DNA from: Craspedostauros australis
Lineage: Eukaryota; Bacillariophyta; Bacillariophyceae; Mastogloiales; Achnanthaceae
DNA: 64,000 nucleotides
Reading direction: 5' to 3'
NCBI GenBank assembly: GCA_026770025.1
Contig: JAMXDE010000052.1
Coordinates: 1 to 64,000, forward strand
The notes beneath the pieces are model-generated. The model had not been told where the DNA came from, searched no databases, and saw nothing but the letters and a program-made list of their open reading frames with translations. Within the stretch, counting starts at the first letter, position 1. Every line of letters begins with the position of its first letter. Both the position numbers and the translations under genes were made by a program. This document shows, one piece after another, positions 58,124-64,000 of the stretch.

Positions 58124-59721
58124 TCATATCCTCGGAACAGCAGCATCCAGAAAGACCGTCTTCGCAACACCCGTCTTGTCCATAATGATGAAGCACACAT
58201 CCCGGAACTTGGTCAATGGTCCTCACAAGGCCTTCAGGTATCCCATCAGACCAGGGTTGACCATGCTGGACGTGATGGTCCCGATGGTGGACCATCACTT
58301 GTCCATGTATTCTATCTGTAGGATGTCTTTGAGGCTGTTGCCACCATTGGCTTGTCCATTGTACTGCATGGTGTACTGCTAAATGGCGTTGACCAGACAG
58401 TAGGCGTCTTGGATGGCCTGATTGGTGCCCTGTCCAAGGAACAGAGGCATGGCGTGCGCCGCATCACCACAGACAGTCAGGATGGCGGCCTTATCCGCAT
58501 CTACGCCTTTGCAAGTGCTTCCATTGCAGTTGCCGTTGCAGTCGCCGTTGCGGTTGCCGTTGCGGTTGCCAGTGGTGCCCATCATCACCTTGGTCCATCG
58601 CGCAAAGGGATTGTGGAGGTAGATCCCCAACTCGAAGAAACGATTGGCCTTGTCCATGAGTCGATCGATGATGGGCCTGATGGTGTGCATGAAGATCTTG
58701 GCATCATCGATCTGCTGTCACATCTGTTGCTGGATGTGCTCGCCCTCGGATCATGCTTTCCAAGGGATGTTCTCGTCATCCTTGCTGGCGGTGGGCTGGG
58801 AGAAGGGGAAGGTGTTGCGGAAGATGATGAAGCGGCCTCTGGTAGTGTCACGCTTGATGCCGCTGTTGTAGTTGCCGTTGTCATAGTTGCCATTGTCGCA
58901 GTTGCTGGTGAGGCAGTAGGCGCTGTTGCCAAAGTGTTGCTGCAGGATGGAATCTTGTTCCATTGTGTTCATTCGGTCGCCGCTGCTGCTGCTGCTACTA
59001 CTACTCCTGCTAATCCCGCTGTTATGCTCGCTGTCCTCTTTGGCGACATCCTGGATGGCGTACCGGATGCAGATGCCAGAGTGCACAGTCGCCGAACCTG
59101 CGTTGTTGCCTGCTGAAGACAACACATTTCCATCACCACTGTCATCGCCATTACCATTGCCACCACCAGCACCGTTGATATGCTGCTTGACGACGCTGTC
59201 GACACCATTCCAGCCCTCCACCATATCGCACCAGTACGACCCATCCCTCGTTCCATCTTCAAATGCGAGATGGATGGAATCTCGCTCTTCCGTCTTTTGA
59301 CATTCCACATTCACCACCTGCTTGTTGAGATGCACGGGCGTCACCTCCAGCGCCTCTTGCAGCGCCTACTACAGCGCTCTCCGCATGATGGAGGAGGGTA
59401 CGCCATGGCCTCGCCTTCCTCCTGGATCAGCGCTTTCGTCGTGGCGTCACTCCACATTCATGATCATCTGTCTGGATGAGATCCAGTTGGTGGTCTTGGA
59501 ACTCACGGTCGTCGACGGCAGCGCGCCATCGGCCGCCGCACGCTACAGGGACGGAGAGATCTGCTTCAGCACTGACATGCCTCCATGCCGCCGTTGTCGG
59601 AATTTCTCGAAAGCCTGCACCAGGAGAGACCAGCGCTGCCACCGCCGATCACGGCAATCTTCCGTATTGGTTGGTGGTTCCCACTCCCATTGCTGCTGCT
59701 GCTGCTGCTTCGCTTCTGCAT
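58124..59721 (-). pseudogene. FAD-dependent monooxygenase pseudogene, copy B (full length)
   Basis: The parts of a class A flavoprotein monooxygenase are all recognisable: VIGGGSAGLS near the start; LNKQVVNVECQKTEE, LAFEDGTRDG and VEGWNGVDSVVKQ (the middle DG motif, here with NG); RGRFIIFRNTFPF; then CGDAAHAMPLFLGQGTNQA and the C-terminal GYLK and DKTGVAK pieces. At least one frame break follows the first motif, two TGA codons lie between the middle and C-terminal thirds, and further stops follow. The longest remaining open piece is 197 codons (58751-59344). Poly-serine and NGNRNGDCNG-type runs expanded within it. Confidence 0.8.
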
Positions 59722-60828
59722 TGGAGTGAGGATGACGGGGACGACGGCGATGACCGTGAGTTCGTTGCCACCACCATGCACGCGATGCAGATGGCACCAA
59801 TCATCCTCTTTTGATGCATCAACGATGCCATTGGTGCCATTGGTGCCATTGCCGTGATTCTTCTGGTTGCGGCTGTCTCTGTGGTTGGGCGATCAATGAG
59901 TAAGGAACCAAGTCAACCAGCCGGCATCGTTCGAAGTCTCTCGCTAGAAGCAGAGAGAAACGAGAGAGAGTATTGGTATTCGTACTCTGTGGATAGATGC
60001 TTGGTGCCGACGGTGATCATCGTTGAGCGTTATGGTTGTGGTTGTGGTTGTGGCGATCTGCATCAGTATTCGCAGCGGCGATTTCTGTTGCGCCGCCACC
60101 ATCACTGTCATCATCGTCGCCGCCACCGCCACACAACGATTGGCTTCCCGTGCTATTTGTCGTTCGCGACGATTGGGTGAGGCGAGATGAGTCCTGGATA
60201 CGTTTGTTGTGGATTGAAACACGAGTGGTGTCATCACCATCGTCGTCATCGTCATCGCCACAGAACATGAGAAACGTCTCTGATGTCCACCGAAGAAGTC
60301 ATCGTGGTGGATTCTTCACATCGTGGATTCGTCGCATCGTGGATCCGCCCATTGCATTCGTTCGATGACATCCAACTCCCGAAGAAGTGTATCGATCGGA
60401 GTGGTATCGTGGTTGACTCCCCCCAAGACCATCACAGAGGGATGTACTATGGTATCACATGAAGAGGCACAACTGCACAGCGTGGCCAAGTTGGGCATCA
60501 TCGAAGGTTGTATCGTGCGAGCGAGCGAGCAAGCCAGCTTCGGATCATGATGTGGTTGTCCACGGTTGTACCATGCCATACTATACCATACCGAACCACA
60601 CCGAACCACACCATACGCAGTGGTGGAACTGCGCAAGCCCATCCAGGTATGTTGACTGACGACACGTTGTTTCGTGATCAATGCACGGGATCATGAAATG
60701 GAGGACATCAAGCTCGAGCAGATGAGCTCATAATCGCCATCCAAGCGCAACTGATTTGGGACCACAGACTCTGTCTGCTCAACTCGTACGATTGCACCAC
60801 CAACAGCAACAGTGACAACAAGAAAAGG
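59722..60828. other. Divergent spacer between pseudogene B and LRR copy 3
   Basis: Equivalent to 55265-56386, identical over long stretches up to about 60300, then the conserved upstream block (60388-60700). No gene supported. Confidence 0.7.
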
Positions 60829-62286
60829 ATGAACCGCAACATGGATACTGTCGTCAACACCAATACCAACAGCGATTATGATCCAGACTTCAAGACTTTC
60901 TGGAAACAACTCCATCGAAAAGAGCTGTCACCGAAGACCGTGTTCAATGTGCAGTCCCCACGAGCAAAGCAGATCGACTGCTACAGCGTCACACCCAAGC
61001 GGATGGAACACTGGGACATGGCCATCCAAGCAGGATTCACCTTTGCTGACTTGGAATCGATGGTGGTTCTGCACAAGCACGTTGCTTTGTCACCTCGTGT
61101 TCTACTGAGCGAATGGTCTCGTGAGAGCTGCGGATGGATGCGCATTCGATCCCTGTATCTGGAATTCGGCAGCAATGACCAATTCGGAGAAGAAGACAAC
61201 CAATCGATTCGCTTCGTACTTCGATTGGCTGCCAAACACCCACCCAAATCTTCATTCGACGAGGGCATCCGCTTGCCTCAATGCTTCGTGGAGATGAAGC
61301 AGCTCCACGATATCCCTCTTGTGACACATCGTGTGCAATTAGATTCATGTAATCTTGTTGATTGTGACAAGCTCATGTTCAACATCTCCCAAAACTCGAA
61401 ACACGTTGCGTTTTATAATTGTAAGCTCGCGAATAGGGGCGCTGATTTGTGCAGATGGCTTTCCCCAAACAATTGCAGTGTTGCCAAAGTATCCTTTGTA
61501 TTCAACCCTATCACTTGTGATAGCTTGGCAAAGCTATTCCAGTCAAACAAGCGCATCAACAAGCTCAATATCGATTTCGCTCTAGGCCTCAGCGCCCGAC
61601 AAATCTACTCACAACAAGAAATCGACCAGATCATCAAACTCCTTTCAGATACATCACACCTGAAGAAGCTCGAGGTGCGCGATATTTGGATTGGGTCATC
61701 GCGACAAGAGGGGATGACAAGGTTCGACGCATTGATCTCGCTCCTGGGAAACAAGACCTTGTCATCTCTCAGATACTCTGCCTTTGGGGGTCCCGGCATG
61801 TTTAAAGTTGCGCCCGAGATCTTCTCGGCACAAATGGAAGCACTTCAGCAAACCTTGGAGCAGACTACCCAACTCACCCATCTCGACATTTATCCATGCC
61901 CGCCTGAAGAACATGTCCATTCGTACAATGCGCTTGTTGAATGCAACTTGCGGCGAAATCATCGCAACAAGGTGAGAGCAGTGCTGTGTTCTCTTCCAAC
62001 ATGGTCGCGGCCACTGGCCCTGTTTGGAGAGATGCTGATGAGAACGAGCAAACATTGGGGTACAATGCATGCACTGGGCCTAATGGGTACAATGGATCCC
62101 ATGAGCGAGACTTTCAACATTCTGCTGCAGGGGAGTGAGACGTTGAAACAAGCGTGGGATGACAAGAGAGTGGATGGGCTCGTCCGAGTTGATGATCCTT
62201 CTGCTTGCTCTGTGGAAAAGAAAGGCAGATCGATGATTGATGAGATCCTGGATGGCCTTGGAGTACTCTTGTCGTCGAGTAATTAG
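60829..62286 (+). CDS. LRR-like protein, copy 3
   Basis: 485 aa, full length, ending LDGLGVLLSSSN like copy 1. It shares the ARQIYSQQE segment with copy 2 and an intact C-terminal tail with copy 1, so the three genes are mosaic relative to each other. The LRR-like strands are VQLDSCNLVDCDKLMFNI, HVAFYNCKLANRGADLCRW, VAKVSFVFNPITCDSLAKLF and INKLNIDFAL. No targeting signal is present. Confidence 0.8.
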   Translation: MNRNMDTVVNTNTNSDYDPDFKTFWKQLHRKELSPKTVFNVQSPRAKQIDCYSVTPKRMEHWDMAIQAGFTFADLESMVVLHKHVALSPRVLLSEWSRESCGWMRIRSLYLEFGSNDQFGEEDNQSIRFVLRLAAKHPPKSSFDEGIRLPQCFVEMKQLHDIPLVTHRVQLDSCNLVDCDKLMFNISQNSKHVAFYNCKLANRGADLCRWLSPNNCSVAKVSFVFNPITCDSLAKLFQSNKRINKLNIDFALGLSARQIYSQQEIDQIIKLLSDTSHLKKLEVRDIWIGSSRQEGMTRFDALISLLGNKTLSSLRYSAFGGPGMFKVAPEIFSAQMEALQQTLEQTTQLTHLDIYPCPPEEHVHSYNALVECNLRRNHRNKVRAVLCSLPTWSRPLALFGEMLMRTSKHWGTMHALGLMGTMDPMSETFNILLQGSETLKQAWDDKRVDGLVRVDDPSACSVEKKGRSMIDEILDGLGVLLSSSN

Positions 62287-62376
62287 AACAGCACATGAAA
62301 ACAGTATTGACACTTTGGTGCATGTGAGTGTGTTGTTGTACGAGTGAGATGGAAAAGGGAGATGTTTGATTGGTGG

Positions 62377-62412
<36 letters not shown>

Positions 62413-62587
62413 GAGGTGTTCGCCTGTGATTATGATTGTGATTGAGTGTTGTGGTTGGTGAGAAGTATGGAATGTTTGGATCGTACAAGTGTGGCTGGTC
62501 CATCAACAACAAGCGAAAGCCGTCCACAGAATCTATCTGCTCCACACCGCAATGTCACATCGCGATTTCGCACTGCTCCATACATTC
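62287..62587. other. Convergent spacer in unit 3
   Basis: 300 bp with a TTGA microsatellite at about 62376-62412, longer than the equivalent tract in units 1 and 2. No gene. Confidence 0.7.
62376..62412. repeat. TTGA microsatellite
   Basis: About nine copies of the tetranucleotide, specific in this length to unit 3. Confidence 0.9.
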
Positions 62588-64000
62588 TCATATCCTCGGA
62601 ACAGCAGCATCCAGAACGGTCTTCTTCGCAACGCCCGTCTTGTCCATGATGAAGAAGAACACATCCCGGAACTTGGCCAACGGTCCTCACAAGGCCTCCA
62701 GGTATCCCAGCAGACCAATCAGCCTTGGCTGTGGTGGTCGTGCTGGACGTGATGGTCCCGATGGTGGATCATCACTTGTCCATGTATTCTATCTGCAAGA
62801 TGTCTTTGAGGCTGTTCCCACCATTGGCTTGTCCATTGCACTGCATGGTGTACTGCCGAATGGTGTTGACCAGACAGTAGGCGTCTTGGATGGCCTGATT
62901 GGTACCCTGTCCAAGGAACAGAGGCATGGCGTGCGCCGCATCACCACAGACAGTCAGGATGGTGGCCTTCTCCACATCTGCGTCTTTGCAAGTGCTTCCA
63001 TTGCAGTTGCCGTTGCAGTCGCCGTTGCGGTTGCCGTTGCGGTTGCCAGTGGTGCCCATCATCACCTTGGTCCATCGCGCAAAGGGATTGTGGAGGTAGA
63101 TCCACAACTCGAAGAAACGATTGGCCTTGTCGATGAGTCGATCGATGATGGGCCTGATGGTGTGCATGAAGATCTTGGCATCATCGATCTGCTGTCACAT
63201 CTGTTGCTGGATGTGCTCGCCCTCGGATCATGCTTTCCAAGGGATGTTCTCGTCATCCTTGCTGGCGGTGGGCTGGGAGAAGGGGAAGGTGTTGCGGAAG
63301 ATGATGAAGCGGCCTCTGGTAGTGTCACGCTTGATGCCGCTGTTGTAGTTGCCGTTGTCATAGTTGCCATTGTCGCAGTTGCTGGTGAGGCAGTAGGCGC
63401 TGTTGCCAAAGTGTTGCTGCAGGATGGAATCTTGTTCCATTGTGTTCATTCGGTCGCCGCTGCTGCTGCTGCTACTACTACTCCTGCTAATCCCGCTGTT
63501 ATGCTCGCTGTCCTCTTTGGCGACATCCTGGATGGCGTACCGGATGCAGATGCCAGAGTGCACAGTCGCCGAACCTGCGTTGTTGCCTGCTGAAGACAAC
63601 ACATTTCCATCACCACTGTCATCGCCATTACCATTGCCACCACCAGCACCGTTGATATGCTGCTTGACGACGCTGTCGACACCATTCCAGCCCTCCACCA
63701 TATCGCACCAGTACGACCCATCCCTCGTTCCATCTTCAAATGCGAGATGGATGGAATCTCGCTCTTCCGTCTTTTGACATTCCACATTCACCACCTGCTT
63801 GTTGAGATGCACGGGCGTCACCTCCAGCGCCTCTTGCAGCGCCTACTACAGCGCTCTCCGCATGATGGAGGAGGGTACGCCATGGCCTCGCCTTCCTCCT
63901 GGATCAGCGCTTTCGTCGTGGCGTCACTCCACATTCATGATCATCTGTCTGGATGAGATCCAGTTGGTGGTCTTGGAACTCACGGTCGTCGACGGCAGCG
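62588..64000 (-). pseudogene. FAD-dependent monooxygenase pseudogene, copy C (cut by window edge)
   Basis: Same parts as copy B, with the C-terminal and middle thirds present and the N-terminal motif beyond the window. From about 63060 to the edge it matches copy B almost base for base, including the 197-codon open piece (63228-63821) and both TGA codons downstream of it. The C-terminal third differs slightly from B and is open for longer (131 codons, 62772-63167). Confidence 0.8.

Larger units (their letters stand above)
52320..64000. repeat. Tandem triplication, unit about 4.46 kb
   Basis: Three direct units each contain an upstream block, an LRR-like gene on plus, and a FAD-monooxygenase pseudogene on minus. 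Spacers at 55397-55850 and 59854-60300 match at an offset of 4457 bp. Positions 58751-59344 and 63228-63821 match at an offset of 4477 bp. Unit 1 is shorter because about 820 bp are missing from its monooxygenase. Unit 3 continues beyond the window. Confidence 0.92.

Noticed and set aside
62442-63593. A 383-codon plus-strand frame and its 254-codon counterpart at 58352-59116
   Set aside because: They are antisense to the monooxygenase pseudogenes, consist largely of AVAVAV and AAAA runs that mirror low-complexity codons on the other strand, and show no domain.

Overview
The window is nuclear DNA of a photosynthetic eukaryote, most likely a diatom or a close ochrophyte. Two single-copy proteins (ArgC near 27.5 kb and an unknown protein near 51.8 kb) begin with a signal peptide followed by an SSAF or TSAF motif, the ASAFAP-type bipartite signal for complex plastids. 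Host genes carry short GT-AG introns of about 80-310 bp and lie close together on both strands. All CDS models with introns were spliced by eye and keep one open frame through every junction.

Layout. 0.5-3.2 kb: one arm of an inverted segmental duplication, holding a decayed ankyrin-repeat gene. 3.2-10.7 kb: transposon land, with a degenerate unidentified ORF, an open Crypton-type tyrosine recombinase gene, and a 5'-truncated non-LTR retrotransposon framed by 17-18 bp target site duplications and ending in a TTA-type tail. 10.7-13.8 kb: no supported gene. 13.8-24.2 kb: a satellite array of about 181-bp monomers (roughly 55 copies) with a seven-monomer higher-order repeat. 24.2-27.4 kb: poorly coding.

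27.4-40.4 kb is a compact host gene island: plastid-type ArgC, the DNA primase small subunit, a PNPOx-like flavoprotein, a PARP-finger/PADR1/pol-beta-8-kDa protein without a PARP catalytic domain, an Erv1/ALR sulfhydryl oxidase, a VWA-like protein, and a small secreted protein with a 25-nt exon. Apart from primase, and possibly the PARP-finger protein, which both point to DNA replication or repair, they share no obvious pathway.

41.9-44.7 kb is the second, intact arm of the inverted duplication (ankyrin protein, 583 aa). 44.87-50.10 kb is a complete-looking PiggyBac-like DNA transposon: terminal inverted repeats, ATAT flanks, five subterminal near-palindromes, and a three-exon 1419-aa transposase that also carries a PD-(D/E)XK-like segment. 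It ends just upstream of an MTFP1/MTP18 gene, followed by a plastid-targeted protein of unknown function.

52.3-64.0 kb is a tandem triplication. Each unit of about 4.46 kb holds a leucine-rich-repeat-like gene on the plus strand and a convergent, broken FAD-monooxygenase pseudogene on the minus strand. The dead monooxygenase copies and spacers are nearly identical between units, whereas the LRR genes have visibly diverged. The third unit runs off the window edge.
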